A DNA stretch of 64,000 nt from Primulina eburnea (GCF_022965805.1 NC_133104.1:42452682-42516681), one strand, 5' to 3'; shown: positions 38,986-51,404, counted from the first letter of the stretch. Program-made: numbers and translations. Notes: generated by a model from the letters alone, not told the origin.

Positions 38986-39719
38986 TTCATTATTATTATT
39001 ATTATTATTATTATTTTTGAAGAATGAATGGTTAAAATTTTGGTCTCAATGCCAACATGCATCGGGTGTCAAATAAAAATGATTCCTTTTTATTTTTCTT
39101 TTTTTCTGCTTTATATATATACACACACACAACATTATTTTTGTTTTTATTTTCTGGTTCCAAGTTGGTCAAATCATTAATCAATTACTTCTTCCATAAG
39201 TATTTTATTGTTTATATTAAAATATTTATAAATATATGAGCTAATTTTAACTCTCTTTGTTCTTTTCTCCTTTTGCTATCCAAAATTAGTGACAATGATT
39301 ATTAGATATATCTAACAAAAAAAATAAATTCTATATATTATAAATATAAATTATATAATTTAGAAATTGAAAGGCATTTGTAAATCAATATATGCAGATA
39401 TGAATGTGTCACATGTATAATTTTAGTATTAATTTCATCTGATTCATAAATTATACAGATATGAAAGCAAATGTGAAAAATAATAAATTGTTTGACATAA
39501 TTCAGAATGTAACATTAATATAATGAAACTTCACAAAAATAAAATTCCTTCAGGAATTCTCCATACAAAATTTAATAATACAAATAAATTATAATATTGA
39601 TATTTTAATTCTCAAGGCTCAATTTTTTTAAAAAAAATTTAGGTTATTGAGGGGTTTTTTTTTCAAAATAATGTAATTTAAAAAAATCAAAAATAATGTT
39701 AAAAAAAAAACATTTTCAA
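37591..39719. other. Intergenic AT-rich DNA
   Basis: No gene is supported. Between about 37730 and 38310 degenerate strings such as ATATCATATTTTCAATATTTT and CGAAAAAACA recur, suggesting old tandem-like duplication. The trinucleotide tract at 38923 is listed separately. Confidence 0.4.
38923..39015. repeat. (TTA)n microsatellite
   Basis: About 90 bases of TTA/ATT repeats interrupted once by TTTTCA near 38985. Confidence 0.95.
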
Positions 39720-40890
39720 AACTCCAAGCAATCCGCGCTTCGTAAGCACGGACGCTGGTCCACATAAGCGACATAATATTTTAGGGACGAAATATATATC
39801 AAAACTTTTGCTAAAATTAACTTAGCGACGGTTTCAATCAGTGATCATTTTAGCGACGGTTTACAAATCGTCGTTGTAATTGAATCAAGCGACGGTTTTT
39901 ACTGCGCATAATTGTATCAACAACGTACACATGTACGCCGCGGATAATCTTGAACTTTCAACGGCTTGTAACTTTGTAGCGTGCAATGTACGCTGCGGAA
40001 AGAAAATTTCCTGCGCTACGAAAAGTCATTTTTGTTACAGTGAAGATAGAGAAAAAAACAAGGATGGCTGACATATTCCGTCGTTTACGTGGACCAGCGT
40101 TCGTGTTTACTAAGTGGTTTTGATATATATTACGTCGCTAAAATATTCCGTCGGTTACGTGGACCAGCGTCCGTGCTTACGAAGCGCGGACTGATTCAGG
40201 GATGGATGACTTTGTTTTGTTTGGTTAGCAGGATTTTCAGACTCCGTCTTGGTCAAATATACACAGTTTTACAAATTTGCTTAATGTTGGTCCGCAGCAT
40301 CTTGTACATGACATTCGACCACAAAATGATGTTGAGGAAAATGAACAACATTCAATTGAGATATCTCAGTCTTACGACATCTCCACAGTCCCAGGAAAGC
40401 ACCAATTTTGGTTCCACGATTATTTCAAGATTGGACATCATCACATGTGCAGCCTCTTTTGCTCGATAAGCCATGAAAAATTGATTTTTTGATAAACTTA
40501 TTGTCAGTTTTTTTCTCTATCTTCACTACAACAAAAATGACTTTTTGCAGTGCGCAAATTCTCTTTCCGCAGCGTACATTGCACGCTCCAAAGTTGCAAG
40601 CCGTTGAAAGTTCAAGATTAACCGCGGCGTATATGTGCACGCTGTTGATACAATCATGCGCAGTGCTGATTCAATTACAGCGACGATTTACAAACCATGG
40701 CTAAAATGCGCGACGATAAAAACCGTCGCTGATTCAATTTTCAGAAACCGTCGCTAAGTTAATTTTAGCGACGGTTTGAATATATATTACGTCGCTAAAA
40801 TATTCCGTCGATTACGGACCAGCGTCCGTGCTTACGAAGCACGGACGTGAGCACCGTCCACGCTCCGTAAACACGGTTTGCCGTAGTTTT
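39720..40890. mobile_element. CACTA-type ends in inverted duplication
   Basis: CACTACAACAAAAATGACTT at 40527 is a classic CACTA terminus. Its mirror, ending TTTTTGTTACAGTG, lies at about 40043. Each is followed by subterminal repeats of AGCGACGGTTT or AACCGTCGCTAA, and by GGACCAGCGTCCGTGC-type blocks near 39735, 40155 and 40820. The two ends point away from each other, and both inner flanks carry AAGATAGAGAAAAAAAC, so the duplication includes sequence outside the terminus. A middle part (about 40190-40490) has an open plus-strand frame of unknown identity. No transposase was recognised. Confidence 0.65.
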
Positions 40891-41257
40891 GAAAATATTT
40901 TTTTTACATTATTTTTGAATTTTTTTTAAAAAAACCCGTTATTGAGCTATCATTTTTCTATATTAATCTGCAACTAGATGAAAATTTCTACTTTGTCTTC
41001 AGTGGACAGACAACGCAAGGAAAGACAACCTGGATTGATTTTAACGTGGAGCTCCATAATTCAAAAAGATATTTTTAAAAGCAGCCGCATCAAATCAACG
41101 CGTTGATGAAAGTCTCCTTTATCAAGTCTTTCTTGTAACGCGTAAATGGAAGTCTTCCTCCATCTCTATAATCCAGCGACGATCTAACTTTTCTTTCCCC
41201 TTATTCCAAGCTTTTTGCATAATCTTGAACCAGTTTCAGTTTCACCAATTTTCAACA

Positions 41258-44149
41258 ATGTCTGAACCCATCATCACTGTGATCCTTACCCGAGTAGAAG
41301 CAATCCTGGAAGAAATGATTCGCGAAGAAATAAGATTAGTATCCCATGTCAAAAAAGATGTCGATAACCTGACCAGAACATTCAAGTCCCTTCAAGCATT
41401 GCTGCTTGATGCAGAGAAACGACAAGTGAAAGAAGAAACGGTTAAAGTTTGGCTTGATGACCTCAAGGATGTGTCCTATGATGCCGATGATGTTATGTTC
41501 GAATGGTTTACCGCAATCAATAAGTCAAAGAATGACCTGGAAGCTGAAGAATCTCCGTCCCCTATTTATAAAAAGGTGTGTTCTTTCGTCACGCTACCTT
41601 GTTTTGGTGTGAGAAGAGTGGCCTTACGTAGAGATATAGCTCTTAAGATTAAGGAAATCAACCAGAGACTCGGCCTTATAGCTGTGGATAAAGATAGATA
41701 TAAGTTGAATCCTCTCGAGGGTAGCGACGGTCTCGATAGGCTTAAAGCGGGGTCTTACGTTGTAGAATCAGATATTCGAGGTAGAGATGTCGATAAGGAT
41801 ACTCTTGTTAGGAAAATGTTGTCTGATAAAAATAAAAATAAGACTTTAAATGTGACTTCAATTGTTGGCTTAGGTGGGATGGGAAAGACAGCACTTGCTC
41901 AACTAGTTTACAGTTCTAGTGCTGTGTTTGAGCATTTTGATAGGAGAATATGGGTGTGTGTTTCCGAGCCTTTTGATGAGATGCGGGTTGCGAAAGCCAT
42001 CGTGGAAAATATCGAAGGGAAGGCACCGTATGTATTTGAACTTGAAACCGTGCTTTGCCAAGTTAGGAATCATATAGCAGGGCAGAGGTATTTGCTTGTG
42101 TTGGATGATGTGTGGACCGGGGAGTGTCGAAAATGGGAGCAAATTTTTAATTCTCTCCGGGCGGGTGCGGCTGGTAGTATGATTTTAGTGACGACCAGAC
42201 TTCAAATGGTTGCGAAAACAATGGGAAGCAGCTACGAGCTTATGTTGGGAGAGTTGTCAGAGGAGGACTCGTGGTTTCTTTTTAGTGAAATTGCATTTTC
42301 CGAGAGACGCAAGGAGCAATGTGTAGAGTTGGAAGATGTTGGAAGGGCACTAGCTCGTAAATGTAAAGGCTTGCCCCTAGTTCTTAAGACTATTGGTGGT
42401 TTAATGAGATTCAAAAATTCACTGCAAGATTGGCAAGAAATTTTGTCCAGTGAGTTTTGGACATTGGAGGAAGCAGAAAAAGAGCTTCTTCCACCTTTTA
42501 TGTTGAGCTATTATGACTTGCCTTCACCATTGAAACAATGCTTCTCGTTTTGTGCTTACTTTCCAAAAGATCAAAAAATCGATGCTGATAATCTAATCAA
42601 GCTTTGGATGGCACAAGGGTATATCAAATCAACTGAGTTTGAGGAAATAGAAGCAACAGGTCAAAAATACTTGCAGAATCTGGCGATGAGGTCATTTTTC
42701 CAGGAGTTGGAGAAAGATAAGGATGGTACCACAATTTTGAGGTTCAAGATTCATGATATGGTGCATGATTTTGCACAATACCTTACCAAGAACGAATGCT
42801 CTTTGATTGAAGTCAACGGTGATTTAGTACGGAAAATGGAGTCGTCCCCGAGAAGTGTTCGTCATCTGACATTGATACGTTCAGAAGATGCTCATTTTCC
42901 GAACTCTATCCCAAATGTAGAAAAACTGCACTCTTTTTGGGTTCAGTGTTTCTATGATTCTCCGCCTATCTTAAGCCAAATTGATACAGTTGAGCCTGAT
43001 TTGTTTCGTCGTTTATCAAGAGTCAAAGCGTTAGATTTAAGCCGAAATAGGCTTGGAGAACTACCTAAAGAACTAGGCAAACTGATGAGCTTGAAGTACC
43101 TCAACTTATCCAACAATCCCTTATGGGAACTCCCCGAAATCCTTGGTGAGTTGTATAATTTGCAAACATTAAATCTCAGCTCATGTGACCATCTCAAGAA
43201 ACTACCTCAAAGAATCCGGAAATTAGTAAACCTGAGGCATCTTATAATCGATAAGACCAACAGCCTCAAGGCATTGCCCAAAGGAATCGGTAACCTAAAC
43301 TCTCTCCAAACACTAAGCAAATTCATAATTATCAGTCGAGAAAACAACGTTGAAGAGGTAGCATGCCGAATAGCAGACTTGAACAGACTCAACAAACTTC
43401 GAGGGCACCTCAAAGTCGAAGGGCTAGGCTATGCAGATGATGCAGAAGAAGCCAGGAAGGCTGAGATGCATGAAAAAACACACCTTTCTGGTTTGCACTT
43501 GGATTTTAGCCCTATAACTCAACCTTGTAGTAGAAAAGATGAGGTGATAGAAGCTCTTCGAGTGCACACAAATCTTCAGGTTTTGCAGATAAGTTCATAT
43601 GGAGGCACTAAATTTCCTACCTGGATCATGAACTTATCCAATATGAGAGAACTTTCCTTGCAAGACTGCCTAAACTGTACAAACTTGCCTCCACTGGGGA
43701 GACTCCCATCACTGGTTATACTCTACATTGAGGGCATGCAAAACCTCAAGTTTATCGGGCCCGAGTTCTTGGGACTTCCTGTCGATGGTAACAGCACATT
43801 TAATGGTGGAGCCAGGCTGCAAGGAACCTCATTTCCGAAGCTAAAGAAACTTAAGATTTCTAAATTGGAAAGTTGGGAAGAATGGGACATCCTGAATGGA
43901 GGAAGCTTTGATGAAAATGTTAAGGTCATGCCTTGCCTCAAGTGTTTGAAACTTGATCGTTGCGGCAACCTAAGAACATTGCCTCAGCATCTGCTTCTCA
44001 AAATCACACCGCTATCAAAACTGAGTATTAAAAACTGTGCTCTACTTCAGGAACAGATCGAGAAAACTGGAGAGAAATGGAGCAGCAAAATTTCACACAT
44101 TGCCAAGGTCAGAATCTCCCGAGGAAGCGGAGAGAATTGGAGCAATTAG
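41258..44149 (+). CDS. CC-NB-LRR (NLR) disease-resistance protein, RGA-like
   Basis: One uninterrupted exon encodes 963 residues. An Rx-type coiled-coil domain fills the first 150 or so residues (KVWLDDLKDVSYDADDVMFE near 62). The NB-ARC domain follows: P-loop GLGGMGKT near 204, kinase-2 YLLVLDDVW near 277, GLPL in CKGLPLVLK near 368, RNBS-D CFSFCAYFPKD near 428, and the MHD-type motif IHDMVHD near 497. Leucine-rich repeats start near 590 (LDLSRNRLGELPKELGKLMS, LKYLNLSNN, LQTLNLSSC) and run almost to the C-terminus. All catalytic nucleotide-binding motifs look intact. NLRs sense pathogen effectors in the cell and trigger defence; specificity cannot be read from sequence. The frame extends upstream only via TTG, so ATG at 41258 is taken. 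It lies just downstream of a CACTA-rich tract. Confidence 0.95.
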   Translation: MSEPIITVILTRVEAILEEMIREEIRLVSHVKKDVDNLTRTFKSLQALLLDAEKRQVKEETVKVWLDDLKDVSYDADDVMFEWFTAINKSKNDLEAEESPSPIYKKVCSFVTLPCFGVRRVALRRDIALKIKEINQRLGLIAVDKDRYKLNPLEGSDGLDRLKAGSYVVESDIRGRDVDKDTLVRKMLSDKNKNKTLNVTSIVGLGGMGKTALAQLVYSSSAVFEHFDRRIWVCVSEPFDEMRVAKAIVENIEGKAPYVFELETVLCQVRNHIAGQRYLLVLDDVWTGECRKWEQIFNSLRAGAAGSMILVTTRLQMVAKTMGSSYELMLGELSEEDSWFLFSEIAFSERRKEQCVELEDVGRALARKCKGLPLVLKTIGGLMRFKNSLQDWQEILSSEFWTLEEAEKELLPPFMLSYYDLPSPLKQCFSFCAYFPKDQKIDADNLIKLWMAQGYIKSTEFEEIEATGQKYLQNLAMRSFFQELEKDKDGTTILRFKIHDMVHDFAQYLTKNECSLIEVNGDLVRKMESSPRSVRHLTLIRSEDAHFPNSIPNVEKLHSFWVQCFYDSPPILSQIDTVEPDLFRRLSRVKALDLSRNRLGELPKELGKLMSLKYLNLSNNPLWELPEILGELYNLQTLNLSSCDHLKKLPQRIRKLVNLRHLIIDKTNSLKALPKGIGNLNSLQTLSKFIIISRENNVEEVACRIADLNRLNKLRGHLKVEGLGYADDAEEARKAEMHEKTHLSGLHLDFSPITQPCSRKDEVIEALRVHTNLQVLQISSYGGTKFPTWIMNLSNMRELSLQDCLNCTNLPPLGRLPSLVILYIEGMQNLKFIGPEFLGLPVDGNSTFNGGARLQGTSFPKLKKLKISKLESWEEWDILNGGSFDENVKVMPCLKCLKLDRCGNLRTLPQHLLLKITPLSKLSIKNCALLQEQIEKTGEKWSSKISHIAKVRISRGSGENWSN

Positions 44150-44827
44150 CTTTAGTCAATGATGCATATATCTAGAGTTCATTTTTCAGTCCCATCCTTT
44201 TGATCTGCTTTGCTTTGTTTTGATAATATAAAGTGTATTTTAATATATAATAAGTTTTATGTAATAAATCACTTGTAAGATGTTACCTCAAGCATAATCT
44301 AAGGAGTGTAATATTTCATTTATGTAATAATATGTTTTTAAGCATTGAATAAAAATATAAGCATTTGTGTTCAAAGAAGAAGGTAATCAGTCAGTCGATA
44401 CAAATTGCTATGGATCTGGACATGTAAAGACCCAGACTGCCCCGACACATGTTTTGGCCTGGGATGCTGGTCCGGGTCAGCCTCGCCCCACGTCCAACCT
44501 CTTTTTGGCATGTGGGTCAATGTAAATTTATTGCTATATAATATCCTACGCACAACGGGTCTTAATCAATATGCGTACATTTCACATCTTTCTTGGAAAT
44601 GCAAAACTATTTCTAATTAATACCACCCAATGTATTATAATTTCATGATAAATTTAAATTTTCTTGAGAAAACCGAAGATCGTAGAAAAATCAAAAAATT
44701 AGTTTTTTAAAAGTTGCTGAAATAATGGGGTAAAGTTGAAAGAAAAAATTAGTTTTCACAAAAAAAAATAAAAAATATTATGCTATTAGATAATTATTAG
44801 ATAATAATATAGATGGATTAGGTCTTT

Positions 44828-44987
44828 TGTGAGACGGTCTTACGAATCTTTATCTGTGAGACGAGTTAACCCTATCGATATTCATAATAAAAAATAATAC
44901 TCTTAGCATAAAAAGTAATATTTTTTTATGGATGACCCAAATAAGATATTTGTCTCACAAAATACGACTCCTGAGACCGTCTCACAT
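44828..44987. mobile_element. GTGAGAC/GTCTCAC MITE copy
   Basis: Starts TGTGAGACGGTCTTACGAA, carries ACTCTTAGCATAAAAAGTAA in the core and ends TGAGACCGTCTCACATAA. It is in the opposite orientation to the copies at 13744 and 31267. Confidence 0.75.
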
Positions 44988-46356
44988 AAATTTTGTTATA
45001 TAGATGAAATAAGTAAAATAAAAGACGAAAATCTTATGGTTTTTGTTGAATTGTGTCTACAGAAATTGATACATTATTTAACTACTTTTTAGGCAAATTG
45101 TTCGATCAAAATTTCCTTATGCGGCAAATTAAGCGTAATGGGATTTCATTGTTTCGACAAATTTTGTAAAACAAAAAGAAAAAAGTTAGCTGATCAAAGA
45201 TAAGAATCGGGCATAGTGGGATAAATAAAGGCATTAGATTTGACTTGGTCAGAAATGAAACACGATTTTTGAAACGATCAACGAAATTTATATGCAGGTT
45301 TTTGTATTTTATTATTCCTTAATTAATCTATTATTGCTTTAATTACAACGTAAACTTGAGAAGAAAGAAAACATATATAATAAATAATAAATAAATGTAT
45401 TAATTAAGAAGGTGAAACGTGTAAGGCTACAACATTAATTGGAGTACAACTCGACAAACCATGTGAACGAAACATTGGTTTTACACGCACAAATCCTGTA
45501 CACCCAATTAAATTAAATTATGCACGAAAATCACACCGTTTTTTTATATTAAATTATTAAGTACTATTTTAAAATAAATTCAAATTACCCTTTTAGGAAA
45601 ATTTAAAAATTATCAATAAATTTATATAATGAGAGTATAATTATAATTTTAAATAAGATTTCATCAATTTAATTAGAAGTTAGTTAGTATTGGATTAATG
45701 CAATAAAACCATTTTATACGGACACATTATTTTTTTCTATAATTGTATGAAATAAAAATAATTTTAATGCATAATGTTTGTTTATTATATTACATAAATG
45801 TAACTTATGTACCACGGTAGCTTGTGATAACAATCATTTTAAGGGTACTAGTAATGAATTTTTTTAAAAAAATAAAAAAATATTAATTGCAAGAATAAGA
45901 TGGTTTCTTAGATTTTTTTTTAAAAAAAATTAACGCAAATTATGAGAAGATCGAGAAGTGTGAAATATTAATTTTAAAAAAATAACACATATACTGTATA
46001 GATGATTTTATTTTCGAAAAAAAAAAATTAATGGCCAAACTATGGCCAATTGTTTTTTTTTTAAAATATTATAATAAGATCAGAGGAACAATTCCTCGGA
46101 TTTACATTAAAATTTTTGAAGTTTTCCCACTTTTTTATAGTTTGGTAAAAAAAAAATTTACCACATTTTATTTTTTTTTTTTAAAACCCTATACATGTAT
46201 GATATGTCTTGAATTATTGCAAATGATTTACACAGTGAGTCAAATAAAAAGGTAGGCACATAAATCATTTTGCATGATACATATGTTCTTGATCTTGTCT
46301 AGAAAACTAACTTCTTTTTCCATTTTTTGTGAGTAAATACTACTTGAATAGATCTT

Positions 46357-46516
46357 TCGTAAGATGATCTTATGGATCTTTATTCGTAAAACATATCAAT
46401 CATGTCTATATTTACAATAAAAATTAATATATTTGACATAAAAAGTAATATTTTTTCACTGATGATCTATATGAATATCTATTTCACAAAATTGACCCGT
46501 GAGACCATCTCACATG
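46357..46516. mobile_element. Diverged GTGAGAC/GTCTCAC MITE copy
   Basis: Starts CGTAAGATGATCTTATGG and ends GTGAGACCATCTCACATGAG. The core has the expected order (ACAATAAAAATTAATAT, CATAAAAAGTAATATTTTTT) but many substitutions, so this is an older copy. Confidence 0.6.
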
Positions 46517-47986
46517 AGTTTTTGTGATATCACTTTATGTTTTCATCCATGTAACTTTGTGGCAAAGAAAGATAATTTCCAAATTTTTATATAATTATTT
46601 TAAAAATATAAATTCTACCCATAATATATATTAATTATTTTCTCTCCATCACCTACCTATAAATCCATATTATTTTAATAAAAAAAATCTAGAAAATCGT
46701 AGGCCTCAAGAAATAGCAGTATTATTGAGTAATTGATGAATCATCACTCATCAGGAGCAAGTGTGTATGATCGAGTCCATTTAAACAACTATTTTTTTTC
46801 TCAATTATTACGGAAACAGCACTCTATGTTCTGTTTGGATGTTAAATATACGAATATCAATTTTTAGGATCACCACTTTATTTAGTTGCATTTTTTCATA
46901 AATAACAATTATGGTACCCTTTGTCCAACATGTGTTGGGAAAAGAATCCAAAAAAATTTATAATGAACTTTGATATCAATTCAAATTAATCATTTTCATA
47001 AAACAAGATAATAATCCAACGTAAGTTGCCAAAAAAAATAAAAGTTTAAAATTTTTTATAATGGATTACAACGGAGTCTTGTATCAATTTGAGTTAATCA
47101 TCTTCGTGTAACAAAGACGGATATTGTCGTAAAAATACGTTGTACAATCGTGCTCACACATGGACATGAAGCCTGAGGATGTCAATAATTCAACAAAAGT
47201 TTCCAAGAAGAAACCAAACAAAGCATTTGGTTGGGCTCCAATAATAATAATAATAATGAAGCAAAACACGTAGATGAAGCGTGTTCCATGGCGAAGGCCG
47301 CCAATCATTGAACCTTCCTTTCCTCGCAATAAAAAAATATATAGCGAAGTTTGTTCTTCCTTTAATCTCTCTCACACGCACAAATATATATACATGCTAT
47401 GAATATATATAATATATGGCGCGCGCGCGTACACACTCATCGCACTTGTATCCCTCCTGTCTTATTCTTTTTTTCTACGATGAAAATGCTAAACGGGTTC
47501 ATTTTGTGGACGAGATAGAACCCAAGAACCAATCTTTTCTATTTTATAAATCCTGTTTCTTGATTTGATATTATCTTCGTATCTTGTTCCACCTGTTCCG
47601 TGTTAGCGGTAACAAGAAGTAGGAAATCAAACAGGGGCGAGAGACGAAAGGGTTTTGTTTTTGGCCAATTTTGTTGTTTTTTTTTTTTGGGTTTTCTGAA
47701 ATGTCTTTCATGTACATGTTCTTCATCCCTGAGGATGCCAAGGTGGAGGGAGAAGGCGAGTGGGACAAGGAAAGTTAGGATTTTTGTGAAATATATAATC
47801 AAGCTTTTTTTTTGTAGAAATCGGCAGAATTTAGGTATTGAGACATCGTAAGTCTGTGTACAAGCATCTGACTTGATCTTCTTCATCTGTTGATTTTGTG
47901 GGGTAAAAGCTCTGATTTCTGGAAACCCCATTTGCAGGTTCTTCATTTTGGTGCTGATTTATTGTTTTTTCGATATTTTTTCAGTG

Positions 47987-48788
47987 ATGTCAACAGGTTT
48001 GATCGGTGATTCAATGGTGATAGCTCCCGGTCTTGAAGGGACCGGGAGCACAAATCCTTCGACCCAAATCGAGCTGGATTTCGTCAAATGCGACTGTTGC
48101 GGGCTGACGGAGGAATGCACCCTTTCGTATATTGAAAAAATTCGTGAAAGGTAATGAATCGACTTTCTTTCTTGATTGTGTATTTTTTAAATTTGGAGAA
48201 TGGCTAGAATAATTTGGTTGGTTGTATCATAAATTTTCCTTGGTGGATTTGAGAAAAAGTTCATTCTGTTCAAGATCAAACAGCTAATATCTCGAACTTG
48301 GTCAAGCTCAAGATCACCTCCACCTTTTCCATGAAGAAAAATTTCTAGGATCAACCGAATCGATATATATATCTGAATATCTGATAGTCTTGATTCAAAT
48401 GATTGATTTAGTTTAACTTTCCTGAATCAGATACGGTGGAAAATGGATTTGCGGGCTATGTGCAGAAGCTGTGAAAGATGAAATCTTGCGTTGCCCAAAG
48501 TTGATAAGCCCGGACGAGGCCATAGCCCGGCACTTCAGCTTCTGCAACAAGTTTCGAGCATCAGGTCCTCCCGAGGACCCGACTGTGCGTTTGATCCGGG
48601 CCATGAGTCAGATTCTGAGGAAGAGTTTGGATAGCCCGAAATCTCTGAGATCGATGCCGTGTAGCCCGACAAGGAACGGAGCAGAACTGTTAGAGGGAAC
48701 CATGTTGGCTCGGTCTGGGAGCTGTATGCCGAGTTTGACCCTGGTGGATGCCTCTGTTTACTGCGGAGTGGAAGAAGGCTGCGAATGA
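47987..48788 (+). CDS. DUF1677 family protein
   Basis: Two exons, 47987-48150 and 48431-48788, join in phase to 173 residues. The conserved core has paired cysteines: VKCDCCGLTEECTLSYIEKI (Cys35, 37, 38 and 44) and YGGKWICGLCAEAVKDE (Cys62 and 65), suggesting a small metal-binding domain. The C-terminal half is serine-rich with SPKSLRSMPCSPTR. DUF1677 proteins are plant-specific and poorly characterised; some are senescence- or stress-associated in expression. ATG at 47987 fits the short unconserved lead seen in relatives; the frame is open for 13 further codons upstream without another ATG. Confidence 0.88.
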
Positions 48789-49117
48789 GGGGTTTGGGCC
48801 AAGTTAGTAAATTCGAAGATGGTTTCATCTTGGCTGCTGGTGATATTTTTGTGATTTTACTGTATTAGGTGGGAAAAACTTGAAAAACAAGCACAATTCT
48901 AATGATAAATTGTAAAAATAAAGATTGTGCAAAGGAAATCAGTGCTTGATTTTGATGATTGTATCAGCAAGTGTAAACATAGTGTCGCTCTTATTGTAAG
49001 AATGATTAACAACTCCTGCTTATTGCACCTTGTTGCAAATAACCGACAATTGTACAAAAAAATTTACCGTGAATCGCTCTATATTTTCAGATATCGGTTT
49101 AGTTGAATTCAAAATAT

Positions 49118-49480
49118 GTTAAGATTGGAACTTGGACCTAACTCAACCCCAAAAGCTAACTCAAGGGTGGATGATTGTCCAATCCCATATATACCACTCA
49201 AATGTTATTTATCCAACCGATGTGGAACAATTAACACACCCCTCTCATGCTCAGGAATGAACATCTGGAGCGTGAAGTTTACAAATGACCCAATTATGGG
49301 CAGAACGGGTTGTCTAATTATAGACAGTTCAACACATAACGGTGAAATCCGGGCTCTGATACTATGTTAAGATTGGAACTTGGATCTAACGCAACCCCAA
49401 AAGCTAGCTCAAGGGGGGAGGATTGTCTAATCCCATGTATATCGAAGGTTATTTATCCAACCGATGTGAGACAATTAACA
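49118..49480. repeat. Partial direct repeat of a dispersed plant element
   Basis: ATGTTAAGATTGGAACTTGG, then CAACCCCAAAAGCTA, CTCAAGG, GATTGTC, AATCCCAT, and TTATTTATCCAACCGATGTG occur in the same order at about 49116-49230 and again at 49364-49480. Between them is CGGGCTCTGATACTATG. The string resembles a widespread plant repeat, possibly the terminal repeat of a small retroelement; that is recollection, not a search result. Confidence 0.5.
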
Positions 49481-49930
49481 AAATAAAAATACGTGGAGTT
49501 CAAGTTCGGGATGAAAATTTTATTTCAGATATATCATATATTCAACCAAGAAACTACTATATTCGATGTAATTTAAAAATGTTTCATAAATCACATGTAA
49601 CATGTATAAATATATATTTAAGCTGTTGCCTTTCCTCTGCGTTCGAACCAGCTGAACTTCAAACGAGCTGAGAAAAAGTGCCAAGAGAAGGGCAAGTTTT
49701 TGCTAACTGGATTTCATTTGTTAATTGTGAAATATAAAAGACAAAAAAAAAAAAAAAACCTGAAAAATATTGACTGCGGAGGGTGGCTAGAAGCTTCTAG
49801 ATAGTTGAAATGCAAGGAATATATGGTCAGAATGGGTGCCCATGATTGAGTGGCAACTGGGTGTATGGGTCAAGCGATGGCTATGATTGAGGGGTTCCAT
49901 TCCCATTTCAATATTGATACATTCTAGGAA

Positions 49931-50072
49931 GACGACGGTCTCATTAATTTTTATTCGTAAAATAAATCAATTATGTTTATATTTTTACAATAAAAATTAA
50001 TATTTTTAGTATAAAAAATAATATAATTTTTTCATTATATCTTACAGAATTGACTCGTAAAATCGTATCACA
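49931..50072. mobile_element. Degenerate GTGAGAC/GTCTCAC MITE copy
   Basis: Starts GACGACGGTCTCATTAAT and ends GACTCGTAAAATCGTATCACATG. Core order is preserved but strongly mutated, so this is an old copy. Confidence 0.5.
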
Positions 50073-51289
50073 TGAATTTTTGTGTTTTATCAATATAAAT
50101 GCAAGCTATATAATAGATAAACATATTAGCAAGATGATATGAAGATATTTTGCGTAATTCGTAATAACCATGTCAACAATAATGCTCTTTGTCTTTTATT
50201 TTGTTTTTGCCAAATAATTCCTTATCTTTTCCCTCTTGCTACCAAATAGTCCCTAATGCACGTGGTGTGGTTAATATAATGAGCTTAATGAAACTAAATT
50301 TCTAAAAAAAATTGATACTAATAGATAAATAAACAAGGATTCAAAAATTTATTTAATTTAATCAAAAGTTACTGATGGTATCGGTAGTGAAAAACAGCAA
50401 AATAAAGTAGGAATCGTAGCTTTTTTCGAGCTTATCTATCCATTTAATTTGTAAAATGAAAAAGGAATAATTCTATGTGATTGTAAACACTCGTAGCGAT
50501 TCCTTGGGCATATTCCTCCACGAAAATGGTGGCCGTATTTTATATACAAGATATCATGTCATAAGTATACATGTTAAAATGGCTAAATCCGTCGACTCAT
50601 CACATAAAGTAAGTGAATCGTGTTTTCCGACCCGTCAAAATAACGAACATTAATGGTTATGATTTAACTCCTCGTTTTGAGATTTTGATAAATGTTATGT
50701 TATTCTATCCTATTTTTAGGCAGAGATTAATGGAACAAAAATATTTTTTATTTTTATTTATTTTTCTTCTGAAACTCGTAATTAAAGAATCGACCTTGCT
50801 GGCTAAGAATAATGCTTAACAAAGAGACGCAAGTGGTTTGGAGTACGTTGTCGTGAAAGCCATTTTTTTATTTGTTTATGCGATTTGTGAACCAAGGAAG
50901 TAATGATTTTCGATTTAAAGAAATAAAATATACATATTCCTTATCTGCCAAGCTGGCAAGTCATGTACCCTCGTGTTGGGACCCCTAACTAAATCTTTTA
51001 TTATTATTATTATTATTTTCTGTTATAATATCGTTTTTTTGTAATTTCCGAGAACATGTTCCAATTTTTTTTTCCATTTAATCAAATTAATTATAAACAT
51101 CTAATCATTAAAAAAATGTATATATTTTATGCATGGATGTAAAACAAATTTACTACATGGCTTGCTTCGGACACCGTCCACTATGGATGCCAATTTCATC
51201 CACGGATTTAGGGTCTGGCAAGTGTTCATCCGAACAAGGCCGATTCGAGGCCATTTATCGGTACATGTTTGGGTCCGAGAAAAACTTAA

Positions 51290-51365
51290 ACTCCTCTTAT
51301 TGTGTACGGTGGGTGAGACGATGAGATTGCACTCCTCTTATTGTGTACGGTGGGTGAGACGATGA
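51290..51365. repeat. Tandem duplication, 41-bp unit
   Basis: A 35-base string that starts ACTCCTCTTATTGTGTACGG and ends GGTGAGACGATGA occurs at 51290 and identically at 51331. The exact match indicates a recent duplication. Confidence 0.85.
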
Positions 51366-51404
51366 TCGGTTAAAGTATCTACAAAATGTTAAGAGTGAGT
51401 CTTA

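Larger units (their letters stand above)
44150..47986. other. Intergenic, repeat-containing
   Basis: Holds the NLR 3' flank, MITE copies at 44828 and 46357, and otherwise AT-rich DNA. From about 47560 the sequence is more balanced and is probably the promoter and leader of the DUF1677 gene. A CGCGCGCGCG run lies at about 47420. No gene is supported. Confidence 0.4.

Noticed and set aside
40089..40492. Open plus-strand frames in the CACTA middle segment
   Set aside because: No recognisable protein and surrounded by transposon repeats; reported only as part of the element.
47539..47946. Minus-strand frame upstream of the DUF1677 gene
   Set aside because: Antisense to the probable leader; no domain visible.
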